A DNA stretch of 64,000 nt, from assembly GCA_023374025.1 (NCBI GenBank), contig SIJG01000106.1, forward strand, positions 283,663 through 347,662, given 5' to 3'. Positions within the stretch are counted from its first letter, which is position 1; each line of letters begins with the position of its first letter. Of this stretch, positions 10,801 to 22,308 are shown piece after piece. The notes beneath the pieces were generated by a model. That model was given only the letters and a program-made list of their open reading frames with translations, was not told the origin of the DNA and ran no database searches. The DNA comes from Heterodera schachtii (Eukaryota > Nematoda > Chromadorea > Rhabditida > Heteroderidae). The position numbers and the translations under genes are program-made.

Positions 10801-13800
10801 GTTTTAGCATTTTTCCAAAAAACCTCTATTAGAACGGCCCCAACAGCTAAATTGGCGTTTTGGATACAGAAACATCATTTTTTAACAGAATTTTCTTGAG
10901 AATATTGAATATATTTAAATTTTATTAAAAATTGGTAAATTTATGTCAAAAATAAGCAACAAAAAAAACGAAAATTTCGCTTTTGGGTTGGTTTTTTTTA
11001 TTAAAAATTAATAAATTTTAGCCTATTTTTTTTTCTTCTAAACAAATGGCACCAATTAAATTTTTAAAAATGCCAAAAAAAGAAAGGCTGAATTATTTTA
11101 CACATTTTGCTGGCTTTCTTAGAATTTTCTATCAACAAAAAAAAAATTGCATACAGTAGTAACATTCTACTAATGTACAGTAGTATGCTGTAACCCAATG
11201 TGTTCCGTATCCATAAAAAAGTGTATATGGTATTCTTATTCATTTTACATACAGCAACACTATGCTCATATACAGTCAGTCGTATGCTGCCTGTAACTCA
11301 CTGTGTTCTGTATACAAAAAGTGTATTTATATGTGTTCCTTCATTTTCGATACAGTAACAGTACACTCATTCATATACAGTAATATGCTGTCTGTAACTC
11401 ACTGGGTTCCGTATCCAAAAAAATGATTAAATGGTATTCCTTCATTTTAGTATTAAAAGGAATTCCTTCATTTTACATACAGTAACATTAAACTCATGTA
11501 TGCTATACAGTAGTATGTTATCTGTAACTCACTGTGTTCCATATATAAAAAAGTGTATTAATATGTGCAATAATATCAATTTATATTATTCTTAATCATT
11601 TTACATACAGTAACACTACACTCATGCATATACAGTAAGTAGTATGCTGTCTGTAACTCACTGTGTTCCGGCGGGTCCGGATTTTTGTACTGTTTTGCCA
11701 CCCAAATGTTCATTTGGTTACGGTCCCATTCGTACAGTTTCTTCTTCTCCCAATTGTACAACAATTTGCCCACTATTTCATTTTTGCGCTCTTTGGCATT
11801 GAAAATGTGATTGCCAAATGAAAAGTCATCGCCCTTTTTGGTCTTATCGAAAATGTCACTTAATTTGAAATTGCCATTTAAAATTAATTTCTTTCATTGA
11901 AAATTTCATTTTTTAAAATGGGTTTTTGGATTAATTTATTTAAATTAAGCAGTAATATATAGGCATAGAATTCAAAAAAAAAGTTTCATTTAGAAAAGTT
12001 AGTTTATTTTGGCGATTAATTAAAAAATTCAAAATTTAAATAAATATAATAATTAAGGCTTCCTTTTTTGTGTAAGAAAAATCGCTAAATATGTCAATAA
12101 AATATGTATAAAAAATGCTAAAATATGTATGAAATATGTACAAAAAACCCCAAATATGTACTAATATGTAAATAAAATTTTAGAATGGTTATTTTTTGGA
12201 AAAAAATTTTTTTTGTAAAGGGTGAAATAGACACAAAATGCCATAAAAATTACCTAATAGGCTTAGAGTCACATTAATGTTTTAAAATTCAGTTTTAATA
12301 TCTATTTAAAAACCCGATTCTTTAGGGGTACATTTTCAAAAAGACAAACATTTTTTATTTTTTTACTAGAAATTTTTATAAATTTTCAAAAATATTTAAA
12401 AAATGAAAAAATGTACGAAAAAATGCGAAAAAGTCCAAAATATGCATAAAAATATGTACATATATAATATGTAGAAAAACCCGAAAATATGTAAATAAAA
12501 GTTCCAACTTTTGTTCACAAACACAAAAAAGAAAGTGTTTTTCCTACTAATTAGGCTATGGAGAAGCCAGGAAAAAATTATATTTATTTACATTAAAAAG
12601 GAAGCCCTAATAAAAATAGCTTTAAAATTTAAATTTTTTACAATTATATTTTTTTTTCTTATTTTTAAATACTTACATTTTAATTTTGTGTTTTATGTCC
12701 TTAAATGCTTTCTCTTTTCGTTCCCATTCCTTCTTTGCCTTTTTGTTGTCATTGGATCCATCATCATAATGATATTGGTGGTAGGCTTTAGCATATTTTC
12801 TTTTCGCCTCTTTCTGCTCATTCTTTTATTTTTTGAAATTTGGCAATTAATTAATTAATTTCAAATGAATTTTTCTTTAATAAAATAATATTAATTTATT
12901 TGTTACCCATTTGTTAAAGCAAATTATATGAATTTCGATGATTTTTTTAAAAATAAATAAATAAATAAAACTATTTTTTAAATTTTGAATTTTAATAATG
13001 GTCATTAAAAGTTGAAAACTTTTACATTTTTTCAGTTTTCAAATGCGAACTCATGTGAATTTACCTTTTGTTGGTAATGGTACTTTTACTGGTCCCAGAA
13101 AAAAAAAGAATAAATAATGCGGTTTTTTACGATTGTTTGTCCCACTCGGGGGTTACTTGGGCCGCTGATCACGAATATGGCATCCATTTCGACCAATTCC
13201 TAAAACCGGACCCGATTTCGAACAAAAAATCGAAAGTTAAATTTTAGAAATTTGGGTTAATGTCTCGAAAACGACTTAAATGCATGAAAACAAACTGAAA
13301 GTCATCATTCCTGTAATAAAAGATCACATAAGCCTTTTTTAGACGAAAAATTCGAAATTCGTTGAAATGCGAAGTTCCGATTTTTTTTTGTTGTTCGAAT
13401 TCAGGTCCGGGTTTAGAAACTGGTCGAAATGGATGTCATATTCATGAGCAGCGACCCCCGATAAGTCCATAAAAGATTTTTATAACTATAATTTAAAAAA
13501 TGAAAAATTACTTTTTGAAAAATCTTATTAGACTTGGTGAAAAATCACAGATTAGATGAAGTCACAACATGACAGATCTGATGTCATATTCGTGATCAGC
13601 GGCCCAGGCAACCCCCGAGTGGGACAAACAATCGTAAAAAACCGCCTTATTTTTTCCTTTTTTTATGGGACCAGTAAAAGTAACCATTACCTTGTTGTTT
13701 TGTAAAAAGAAGTTGAAAATGTAAAAAGAAAAACGATAGGCTTTTCCTTTTTTATCTTACCCAAACTTCCGATTCCATGGCATGTTTTATGCCACTTTTT

Positions 13801-16800
13801 TTTTGCCGCCTATTTTGGCTTTTTAAGAAAAATTTATTTTTGAAATTTTAATATCTGAAAATCGTAGCCTAACAAAACAAAAATTGCGACCCTGGAAACA
13901 AGAAAATTTTATGAACTTGAAAATATTGGAGGGGGGGGGGGATAAACAAAAAACGAATTTTCACATTTATTTTCCTATTAGTACAATTTTTTCCCAATTT
14001 AATTAATTAATTATTTTACTTTTAAATTTTACTTTAAACAAAGTGAGTGTTTGCTCCTTGTAAATGGCTAGTTTCAGTAGCTCCTTCAGTTTTTTTACTG
14101 TTTCTGGCTTTTCGGTGCTGAGTATTTCAAGTGCAAGACTGAGTTTCTTCTGCTTTATCTTCAAATTACACATACATATTTTTAAAAATAAAAATTTTAA
14201 TAAATTAATTATTTCACAAAATAAGTTTCGGCGATGGACAAAAAGTGCAAAAGTTGCTAAATTTTTGACTAAAAAAAATTCATAACTTTTCTAAGACATA
14301 AACAAATTGCACAATCTTGGTATCATACGATAGCCCTTGAATTGCTTTATTAGCTTGCTAAATTTCAAAAAATTTATTAAATTTTTCAAAAGTTATGACA
14401 ATTTTTCCAGTTTTTTGGCTTGGACTTTTGAAAAACTTAATAATTTTTTTTTTTTTGAAATTTGGCAAGCTAATAACGAAATTCAAGGGCTATCGTATGA
14501 TACGTCAAAATTTAGAAAATTTTGCACTTTTGTCCTTCGGCCAACTTACTAAACTGTTCAAATATGTTTTAATTTTTAATTAATTAATTTATACAATATT
14601 TTATTTTTTTGTCCACCTTTTAATTAAATTCACTATTTTTAATACAATAAAATTTTGGATTTTCCAACCTCCCTTTTGGCTTCTGCATATGTTTGCCTTT
14701 CGTTTCGCGAAAACGTCTTTTTTAAACTAAAAGGAAAATTGTCCAGTATTTCATTAGAAAAGATTATTATAAAAAAAATTTCATGGGGAGGGGGGGGGGG
14801 GGGGTAACAAAGCCTAGAAGTACCAATTTTCAGCGATTTTTTTGGAAACATTTTTGCAAAATCACTAGACAAAATTTTTTTCTTGAAATTTCTTATAAAA
14901 AAAGTTTCAGGGATTTTTCTTTTTTTAAATTTCAGGTTTATAATTTTTTTTTTAATTTTCGGGGGGGGGGGGCGGGGGAAACGATACGATGGGCGGAAAG
15001 AACTGCTCCCACAGGATTAAGTGGGATAAAGGAGATTGGAGCATTTTTGCAAAGGAGTGCCCGAGTTGCTGAGCCGTTATAAAAAAGGCATCAAATAGGG
15101 CGTTATAAAAAAAAGCCAATAAAAAAAGCCATCAAATGAAAATTTTCAACAAAAAACACTAGCCATAACTTTTGTCTAAGTCAACTATAATTTTAATTCT
15201 TGTTATTATTCGGCTCCCGGACAATCCGTCAGCGGACAATCCGTCAGTAAGTGGACAATCCGTCAGTGGACAATACGTCAGTAACTAATCCATAAGCAAT
15301 TTTTTTTTTAACACTGATTTATTTAAAATCATGTGAATTAATTGAAGTCGCTAAAAATGTGAATCAATAATTTGTGTTATTTTATAAAAATGATGAAATA
15401 ATCATTTTTAAAAGATTAAATGGTAATTTCTCGAGAAAGTCAATTAATTAAACTATAAAGTAACTATAAATGTTAAGAATCTATAAAAAATTATATTTAT
15501 TAAATTTAACAGATTTTGCAGGATAGAGAAAACACTTAGGGCTATCGAATGATTAAAGAAAATAAAAAATCTAAACATTTTTTAACAAAAATTTTTCATT
15601 AGACATAAGTAATTTCATCATCAAAAATTCTGACCAAAATTTTCTTGGAACCAACAAAATTAAGAATGATGATATCATTCGGTAGCCCTAAATGTTTTCT
15701 GCTATTCTGTAGAATCTCAAAACATTTTTACTAAATTTTCAAAAAGTTATGGCCAAAAATGTTGAAAACCTGGTTCCTTGTGTACTTTTGGCCATAACTT
15801 TGTTCAAAATTGACGAAATTTTTGATTTTGCAGGCTATTAGAAAACCCTTACAAAAGAGAGTGTTCAGGTGATGATGGAGTTTCCATATGAACCTTTGTA
15901 GATGGGTAGACCACCCCTGGATTGTATTACAAAAAAAAATTTCTAGCTGCGGAATAAGCATTTGTGCCGAGATATGGCGGCGTGCCAAAGTTATTTTAGA
16001 TGTAAATAAAAAGAACAAATATTTGATTGTCATATGTTCGAACCCTTTACGTGTTTATTTTTTCTTTTTTAAAGAATTTTAATACCAAAAAGGTTTGCTT
16101 ACTAATTTATTGTAATTATTAATTTGCATAACATGTTCAACTTTCATATATTAGCCCATTGAATTTCTTGAATATGGTAATGATTATGGTCAAGCTCTCA
16201 TTGTAGTCAAACATTAATTTAAGTAATTTAATTCCAAAATGATTATTTTTATTTTGTTGAAATTTAATATATATATATTTTTATATATTTTCAGTTTATT
16301 ATATAAAAAACATTTTTAAAAACGTAAAAAATAAGTGGAATGCAAAGGATTTGAACCTCCAACCTAAAAAAAAGTTGACTGACACACTGCCACTGCACCA
16401 GAAATCATTACGATATTCAAATAATTAATATTTTAAAAAGTAGAAATTTTGGCACACCCTATCTCGGCACTGATGCTTATTCCGCAGGTAGAAAATTTTT
16501 TTTTTTTTGTAATACAACCCAGGGTTGGTTTACCCACCTACAAAGGTTCATATGGAAACTCCACAATCACCTGAACACTTTTCTTTGTTAAAGCTATCGA
16601 ATGATGCAAGAATTAAAAATTTGGTTAGGTTTGAGGAAAGTTATGGGTAGTTTTTTGTTGAAAATTTTCATTTTGTTAGTTTTTTTTATAACGCCCTTTT
16701 TATGGCTTTTTTTAATAACGAAATAGCACCGTGCCGTAGCTCAGTCGGTCAGAGCATTCCCACGCGCTATGGAAAGGCCGTGGGTTCGATGCCCACCGGG

Positions 16801-18024
16801 CGGGCAACAAAATGCAATTGCACAGGACTTTTTTCTTATTTTGGTGCTCATGCTTTCCACAGGTTTCTCTTCCACCAATCTGTCGAGCAAACGGCGACCC
16901 GACGGCGTTCTGCTGAGCTGATCTTGGCGCACCGATTTGCTGCGGGCAAGGCTAGGCTCTCCATCGCCACCGCGGCGCCAACGACGACGACCAGCAGCAG
17001 TGGCATGCTTTATGTTTTAAAAAAGTGGTGGCCAAAATCAAGGTGTTTGGCGCTGTGCCAGAAATTAGGGGCCATTGTGCCAACAATGTTTTAAGGGGTG
17101 GGGGAGGGCCATCTAATTTTTTGGCATTGTGCCAAATTCATTGAAGGAAAAACTTTGTGAAAATAATTTGCCCGAAAGAAGAGATAATTTTTGTACAAAA
17201 GAAATTCAATGAAGGACGGTGGGATCATTTTAGTGAGGCGCATTTTGAGACTTTATAACTTTTTTTTAGAAACGATCAAATTCAATATCCTTGGCATCAT
17301 TCGATAGCTTTAAGAGTTTTCTATTAGCCTGCAAAATTCCAAATTTTTGAATTCTTCTGGCCATAATTTTTTGAAACTTAATTAACGTTTTTGAAATTTT
17401 GTAAGCTAATAGAAGACACTTAAGGCAGCCGAATAATGCCAAGAATGTTGAATTTGGTCGCTTCTAATAAAAGTTATAAAGTACAAATTGCGCCGCACTA
17501 AAATGACAAACATTCCGAGACAGTGACGTCCAATTTACAGGACTCAATTACTGTATGCCCAAATTTTGTAGATGCTCAAATTGTGTTCTTGAAAAAAGGA
17601 TGCGTAAAAGCCCAAAAGTATAAGTAGCCAAAAATTTAGCCCCTTTTTGTGTCGTAATTTAAGAAACCAAATTGTCCAATAACCAATCATAAAAGGCAAA
17701 TCATATGTTTAAAATCGCGTTTTTGGCACGAAAAACGGCTTAAAATTAAAAAAAGTGTAATATGCCAACTTCGTTTGTCGTTGTGTCAAGTGCAGTTGAC
17801 GATGAATTGGAAAAAGCGATGTCATGCCGAGAAGAAGTGCCACCACCATCTTGAATGGAATTTGTTGGGTAATTAGGTTAGGTTAATTAGGTGATTTAAA
17901 AAAAATATTTTTTACCCCTTTTCATAGTTCCACTCTCAAATTGCCATGCCGAAATGATGACAATATTTATGGCCAAAAGTACCAGTGGCATTGATAAAGT
18001 TGGAAATTTTAATTTTACATCCAT
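4899..18024 (-). CDS. Gene X4: secreted multi-exon protein of unknown function, Ser/Pro-rich C-terminal exon
   Basis: Exons, 5' to 3': 18024-17916, 17849-17770, 17007-16829, 14726-14669, 14158-14033, 12822-12677, 11858-11662, 10566-10343, 9895-9762, 7384-7191, 5632-4899. They sum to 2181 nt, or 726 aa, with no stop, and every phase matches X2 and X3. Exon 1 gives a signal peptide (hydrophobic core MPLVLLAINIVIISAW). Exon 3 is basic (AGRRRWRRGGDGEP). Exons 5-6 are helical and charged. Exon 8 contains LLVDAVFDRLARDMCRKAAF. Exon 10 contains YKWEMLNARSREERKKAMD. The last exon is basic, then poly-Ser/Pro, then acidic, ending in a coiled-coil-like tail with LAEKKQQLAEAKAEL. An acceptor-like TTTAG lies 13 nt before the ATG. 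The exon 3 donor (GTCCTG) and exon 9 donor (GTCAGC) are weak, so those borders are less certain. No family is recognised. Confidence 0.75.
5400..5500 (-). repeat. Ser/Pro codon-repeat tract in X4 exon 11
   Basis: A TCA/TCC/CCA-type trinucleotide run encodes SQSSSSSSSPSSSLSSPSPS within exon 11 of X4. It is in frame with the basic part upstream (RRSRRNDEDDQLNKLKR) and the acidic part downstream. X3 and X2 have poly-Asp in the matching region. Confidence 0.7.
5882..7110. repeat. Satellite array, 105-bp monomer, about 11.5 copies
   Basis: Monomers repeat every 105 bp (phase points 6001, 6106, 6211). The core is 'CCGCCATATGGTAT' plus 'CACAGCTTTCCTACTGTAAT'. Central monomers are almost identical; those near 6900-7110 are diverged. 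It fills the intron between X4 exons 10 and 11. It shares short motifs (ACAGTATGCT, ATATGGTAT) with the array at 11140-11668, so the two may be related. Confidence 0.9.
7412..9462. repeat. Minisatellite, 92-bp unit, about 22 copies
   Basis: The unit, containing 'CATGGATGATCCCATGGAT', repeats every 92 bp (for example 7561 and 7653). Copies differ by scattered substitutions (GGTGTCCTGG or GGTGCCCAGG, GGGAAGG or GGTAAGG). It is GC-richer than its surroundings and lies in the intron between X4 exons 9 and 10. Because 92 is not a multiple of 3 and the unit lacks stops on the minus strand, all three minus frames stay open for over 2 kb. It is not evidence of a gene. Confidence 0.9.
10600..10810. 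mobile_element. Fragment of the 'TATGGACATAAA' hAT-like family
   Basis: It resembles part of the intact element at 50146-50788, with runs of TATCCATATTT / TGTCCATATTT and the string AAACATGTTTTTAG. No paired termini or target duplication are visible here, so it is a remnant. Confidence 0.45.
11140..11668. repeat. Tandem array carrying copies of the X4 exon 7 splice-donor region
   Basis: About five diverged units of 101-130 bp each contain 'CTGTAACTCACTGTGTTCC' (about 11190, 11293, 11394, 11524, 11653). On the minus strand this reads GGAACACA|GTGAGTTACAG. The last unit is the actual 3' end and donor of X4 exon 7 (exon ends at 11662). The array therefore appears to have grown from, or into, an exon-intron border. 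Confidence 0.7.
12060..12500. repeat. AT-rich 'AAATATGTA' dispersed repeat, copy 1
   Basis: Sequence with many ATATGTA words and the string GAAATAG-CACAAAATGCC. Similar stretches recur at 18895-19215 and 44095-44470. It lies in the intron between X4 exons 6 and 7. No termini are defined. Confidence 0.5.
13070..13692. mobile_element. Long-TIR element with nested palindrome
   Basis: The left arm (13070-13190) and right arm (13570-13692) are inverted copies of each other, sharing 'TTTTTTACGATTGTTTGTCC' and its complement. The interior also folds (GATTTCGAACAAAAAATCG against its complement near 13380). No coding is seen. It sits in the intron between X4 exons 5 and 6. Confidence 0.65.
14270..14545. 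repeat. Palindromic 'CATAAC/GGGCTATCG' repeat, copy P8
   Basis: Inverted halves share GGTATCATACGATAGCCCTT (about 14320) and its complement (about 14485). It is a member of the same family as 41-443. It lies in the intron between X4 exons 4 and 5. Confidence 0.6.
15222..15284. repeat. Short tandem repeat, unit about 15 bp, 4 copies
   Basis: Four copies of 'GGACAATCCGTCAGT' with small length changes. It resembles in style the GACA-containing tandem arms of the foldback elements at 3600-4576 and 57021-57654, but no partner arm was found here. Confidence 0.7.
15863..16583. mobile_element. Long-TIR element (arms about 125 bp)
   Basis: The left arm begins GTGTTCAGGTGAT and includes 'GTTTCCATATGAACCTTTGT'. 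The right arm ends ATCACCTGAACAC and carries the complement. Its centre holds a minus-strand tRNA-like stretch (about 16345-16402) with A- and B-box-like motifs. No transposase is seen. Confidence 0.65.
16731..16806 (+). other. tRNA-like sequence (probably a pseudo-tRNA)
   Basis: An A-box-like TAGCTCAGTCGGTCAGAGC and a perfect T arm (GTGGG-TTCGATG-CCCAC) are present. The acceptor ends pair badly (CGTGCCG against CGGGCGG) and the anticodon loop is too long (about 10 nt). It directly abuts palindrome P10 and lies just 3' of X4 exon 3. It is a decayed tRNA or the head of a tRNA-derived repeat, not a working tRNA. Confidence 0.4.
17228..17502. repeat. Palindromic repeat, copy P7
   Basis: The ends are inverted copies, TTTTAGTGAGGCGCA and TGCGCCGCACTAAAA. 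The interior has the family arms (GGCATCATTCGATAGC and its complement). It lies in the intron between X4 exons 2 and 3. Confidence 0.65.
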
Positions 18025-19190
18025 TTTCTTAAATTTCTAAACAATTTGGATACAATACCTTAATAGTTTTAAAATATTTTTAATAATAAAAAAAGAATTG
18101 AAAAAATAATAATTTTATACAAATACAATTAAACTGGCATTACTTTTTTCTTTTTCTTTTTTATTAATATTTGTATGAATAAATAAAATTAAGATTTGGG
18201 CTTTAATGCTATTTGCTATAGCATACAGCAGCTAAAAATGGATTAAATTGATTGTTTGCCTGTGGTTAATCTTATGATGACGACTAAAGAGAATTTTTTA
18301 AAAAAATTGTTAAAAATTTGCCAATAAATGCCAAATTTTAAAAAGGGAGCGGAAGTAAAATGGAATATTCCTGCTGGTCTGCAAAGTTTTTTTATGCGAT
18401 TCCCCACAAATGTCCTAATTTTTATGTTTTTTTTTAAATTTAAATCTATATAAAATAATAATAAATTTATTTTAAAATAAAATGATTTTTTTTTTGAATT
18501 AAAAAATTTTATTAACCCAAAATAATAAATTTTAAGCAAATAAATATTATCAAATTTTTTTCTCCAATCCGCTGCTTTAGCTCAAAATTTACTTGTACAT
18601 GCATTTTCTTAAATTCAAACAATTTATTTATGTTGGTAGGAAAATATTTTTAATGAAAAAAGGAATCAAAAAATTAAAAAAACATATTTATACAAATACA
18701 ATTAAACAGGAACAACTCTTTATTCTTTTTTTAAATAATATGCAAAATTGATTTTTGCCTTATAAATAACGGCTTTAAAAAATTTCCAAAAAAAAAGAAG
18801 TTAAAATTTGGTCTAAAATATATACAAATAGTTCATTTTTAAAACGAATGACGCGGCGTCATCCATTATTAATAGGATGGGAATTTTGCAATAAAATTTG
18901 CAAAATATGTATAAAAAAAACCCACTAAATATGTTTAAAAAATGTAAATCTAGAAATCTGTAAGAAAATATGTAAATAAATTTCTAAAATGATTATTTTT
19001 TTGAAAAAAAAATTCTTCGCAAACGATGAAATAGGCTTAAATGCCATAGAAATGACCTACTAAATAGACTTAGAATGACCTTTTAGTATTTTGTAATTAA
19101 TTTTGTTATCTCTTTTTTACCGATTTTTAGGGGTTCCTTTTCAAAAAATAAAATTAGTAATTTCACACGAAATTCAAAATATGTAAAAAA
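18025..19190. other. Intergenic AT-rich DNA upstream of X4
   Basis: The X4 5' flank contains an acceptor-like TTTAG at 18037-18038 (minus) and poly-A/T runs. No other gene is recognised. From about 18895 it becomes the AATATGTA dispersed repeat. Confidence 0.5.
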
Positions 19191-19215
19191 AATGAAAATA
19201 AGTACGAAAAATTGC
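18895..19215. repeat. AT-rich 'AAATATGTA' dispersed repeat, copy 2
   Basis: Shares AAAATATGTAAATAAA-type words and GAAATAGGC-TAAATGCCA with copies at 12060-12500 and 44095-44470. Confidence 0.5.
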
Positions 19216-19221
19216 GAAATA

Positions 19222-19695
19222 CAGGGTGCGTTTCGTCACAAGTCTGAGAAGAATTTACAATTGAGCGCCATCGTAACAGCCAAAATCACTGTCAATTGTT
19301 CTGACGGAAATACCTCTTTATAAAAAATCCATGGAGAGTAGCGATTTTCTCCACTCCGTGATGGTTTGGGGCGGCATTTGTGCCACCGGACTCGCCTGAT
19401 GTTCACCAACGGAAACGCCAAGATCAACTCGACAGCCGAACTAGAACACCATCCTAAGGGATGTGTTGTATCCTTGGACACAAGGGCACGGGATTTGAAT
19501 CCACTTGACTTAATTCCGCTTGGTCGATCATGGACCAGCAGAAACTGAACAAGCGATTCGCATCAACTGAGGCGCTGCTGAAGCAGGCTTTAAAGCGTGC
19601 CTGGGATGAAATTACAGCAGAAATGTGCCAGTTTTCGGAAGCGTTTGGACGCACATATCTCAGCCCATGGTGCCCACTTTGAACATTTGATGTAA
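19222..19695 (+). pseudogene. Tc1/mariner transposase remnant
   Basis: Recognisable Tc1-like motifs lie in order but in different frames. SVMVWGGI is at 19355-19378, where the family has its conserved 'VMVWGG-I'. LMFTNGNAKINS follows at about 19398, then DLNPLDL around 19492 (the family 'SPDLNP-D'). The C-terminal block reads ALLKQALKRAWDEI at about 19570. The end, ISAHGAHFEHLM plus stop, is at 19657-19695. Several frameshifts and a stop after ATGLA make it inactive, and the N-terminal DNA-binding half is missing. It is an old copy between X4 and Y3. Confidence 0.8.
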
Positions 19696-19699
19696 TTTT

Positions 19700-20508
19700 C
19701 TCATAAATTAGTTCCTATTGAATGAAATTGCCACGTTATGTGGTCTTCTTTTTTGTTTGAACTTGAAATTTCCATGTAGTATTTGTGGAATTGTAAGACG
19801 GATTTTGTGGGATTAACCCGCGAAATTCCGTCCCGCAAAATTTTTGAGTCCCAATCCCACAGCCTGATCATGTTTTGGTGAGGGGATCCCTCTGGATCCG
19901 CAATGTATTTTTTGGAAATTTTTAGCCGCCATTTTGGCTAGGCCTTAAATAGAAAAGCCAACGACGTATTTGAAGAAATAACTCTCTTAACTGTGGTAAC
20001 TAAAGCTCGAGATATCTTGCAAAAACAAAATCCAAATATTATTACTTTTAAACTGGCGAAATATGGAAGAAAATGTGAAAAAAAAATATTTGAAGCCTCA
20101 TTTAGGTCGTCAAAAACCCTCATTTTTAAAAGCTTTATTCCAAATTTAAAAAATTGGAGAGACGGATAGCGGAGTGGCCAGTTGAGTCCCGGCTGGGTTT
20201 GGTACTCCAATTCCGGCGCTTTTTCAGCCTGAAAAAGGGCAAGCGCGCCCCTAATTCTATTTTTCCTACCCATTGCTTTTTTACATCGATTCCGACCACT
20301 TTGGAGCAATTTCGATCCAAATATTTATCCAAGCGGCGCCTGTTTGCACCTAAATGATAACGAAAAAACCAGAAAGTTGCATGCAAGATTTATGGAAAAT
20401 GTCGACAGTATGCGATTCTCAAAAAGAAATGATTTTAGAATTAATTTGACAGTAAAAAGTCAATAGTCAGTCAGTCAAATAATCCGTAATTTGATAGCAA
20501 AGTTTGGC
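19700..20508. other. Y3 3' flank, part duplicated near Y2
   Basis: No gene is recognised. The part at about 20385-20490 (ending AGTCAGTCAGTCAAAT...) resembles 34790-34900 downstream of Y2. The string CTCATTTTTAAAAGCTTTAT occurs at both 20118 and 34517. The duplication therefore included 3' flanks. Confidence 0.5.
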
Positions 20509-22308
20509 TCATTTTCGGGCGTTGGATCGTCGTCTTCCGCCACTTATGTTTCCGCCATTCATCTAAAAAGATTTAATTTAAAAAAACATACATTAAGATA
20601 TATATTTTTGATTGAATATTAAATACCTAAATATTTATTCAATAATATATTTTCTTGATTTAATAATTAAAAATTATACCATCATTTAATATATTTAAAC
20701 AAAAAAAAGTAAGCAAAAATTTACATACCCCACTTGCTGACGATGTTGTTGATGACATGGACACGTTCCTCGACAACTGAAATGTATTCAATTTCACCAA
20801 AAAGACAATATACACAATAATCGTGTTAGGTCGTTTCTTAAAAAGTGCCAATTTTACAGATTTTTCGAGAGAAACTCGCCATAACTTTTCAAAACCAACT
20901 TAATAATCTTGGTATCATACTGCTATTTGATTATTCTATTAGCATGAAAAATTCAAAAAAATTTTAATCAGTTTTCAAAAAGCTGTGACCAAAAATGTTC
21001 AAAAAATCTCCATAACTTTCTGTAAACTGAATGAAATTCTGAAATTTTTCATGCTTATAGGACAAAATTCATGAATCATCATTTGGTACCAAGAATATTT
21101 GATTCGGTTGTTTTTAAGAAAAGTTTTGACGAGTTTTTATTGAGACATTGTAAAATTGGCACTTTTACGAAATGACCTAGCACAAACAACAATAAGCATT
21201 TCTTATGACAAAATTTTTCGACATAATTGCACATATGGCGGTTTTTACAGAATTGGCTAGCACAAATTTATAGCGCCCACCGCTGGGCCTCTGCTACGTT
21301 GTCGTGTCTCTGAACTGCTGCGTGACAGCTTGCTACTGCGGCTCCCACTGCGTTCGCTCGTACCCAGCACTTCCTCCAGTATCTGCTCTTTCTCATTTTG
21401 AACTTTGGTCTTGAAATTCTTATAATCGTTGGATTCGTCATTTTTCACGTCCTTCATTGCCTCATCTACGTGCTCTCCTGGCGGCAATAGGCCGGTGCCA
21501 TTTCGCTCAATTTCCGCAGTATTCTCACGCACATTGCATGCGGGAAACCAGCGGAAATGGGCTGCGCAGTCACGCAGCTCCTCTGCCGTCATCTGTTGGC
21601 TGAGCAGGGCCATCGTGTCCAAAAAGGTCTTTCCCGGCCCGGCGGCAAACTGCAAAAGCACTTTTTGCCGAAGCAACTCATTCAGCGCTTTAATTTCTTC
21701 TACAAAAAATTATAATATTAGTATTTATAATTTATAGACAGCTCATATCCATAGTTTGCTGCTAATATTTGTATCATTGTAGTTTTATATTTAATTTTCA
21801 TTAATAATCCTGTGGAGCTATATTTTCCAACCCCCTCTTAAGGGAGGCTTTCTTTTAAGAGTGTCGAATTAAGGGTGAAGCTGTATTTTAAGGATTAAGT
21901 GTAGATAATCGATTATAAATCAACAATTCCCAATTTGGTAAAATTGACATTAAAAAAATCCAGGCCCCGTGTATGGAAGCATAGCTCAGTTCCAGGTTTC
22001 AGACGAATATATTACCATCAAAATTACTGTTATGCATATTTATAGCTGAATTATAATTCTTTTAAAATTTTCTAAATTTTAGTTTTATTTTAATTCTTCA
22101 ACGTACCGCGGTAATCGGTGCCTCGTTTGCCATGCGGTTCCACGAAATGATGCCCCTCCCATTTTTTTAAAATATCCATGATGAATTTGTTTTTAACCAC
22201 ACGTGCCTTCATGTCTTTGTAATAATCATAAAAGTCAAACATGGGCGTCTGTTTGGCTGCTCTTGTTCCTTTGGAATTGCACATACGGTCATAGCTTTCT
22301 CGAAGCAT
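20509..22308 (-). CDS. Gene Y3: unknown protein, 240 aa, downstream partner of X3
   Basis: Exons: 22308-22107, 21699-21281, 20776-20729, 20562-20509. They sum to 723 nt with clean phases. The start is the ATG one base after a TTTTTCAG acceptor, which fits trans-splicing. X3's stop is only 291 bp upstream and followed by AATAAA, so X3-Y3 looks operon-like. The protein begins MLRESYDRMCNSKG. Exon 2 is helical, with FLDTMALLSQQMTAEELRDC and HFRWFPACNVREN, then a Ser/Arg-rich part. Exon 3 is Ser-rich (SMSSTTSSASG). The last exon ends in a basic tail, GGRRRSNARK. No signal peptide or known domain. Alternatively these exons are alternative 3' exons of X3, but no conserved donor in X3 exon 11 supports that. 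Confidence 0.65.
20823..21183. repeat. Palindromic repeat, copy P6
   Basis: The ends GTGTTAGGTCGTTTCTTAAA and its near-complement TACGAAATGACCTAGCAC flank the family arms (GGTATCATACTGC, CATAACTTT). It lies in the Y3 intron between exons 2 and 3. Confidence 0.65.

Larger units (their letters stand above)
15090..16730. repeat. Palindromic repeat P10, interrupted by a second element
   Basis: The outer arms carry GGGCGTTATAAAAAA (about 15098) and TTTTTTATAACGCCC (about 16682). The inner part has the usual CATAACTTT and GGGCTATCGAATGAT arms. A 721-bp long-TIR element (15863-16583) is inserted in it. Confidence 0.5.

Noticed and set aside
16702..17094. Plus-strand 130-codon open frame
   Set aside because: It runs antisense through X4 exon 3 and the tRNA-like sequence. 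The minus-strand frame is conserved in X2 and X3, the plus frame is not.
20155..20225. Possible tRNA (TAGCGGAGTGGCCAG resembles an A box)
   Set aside because: No B box (GGTTCGA-type) follows and no stems form.
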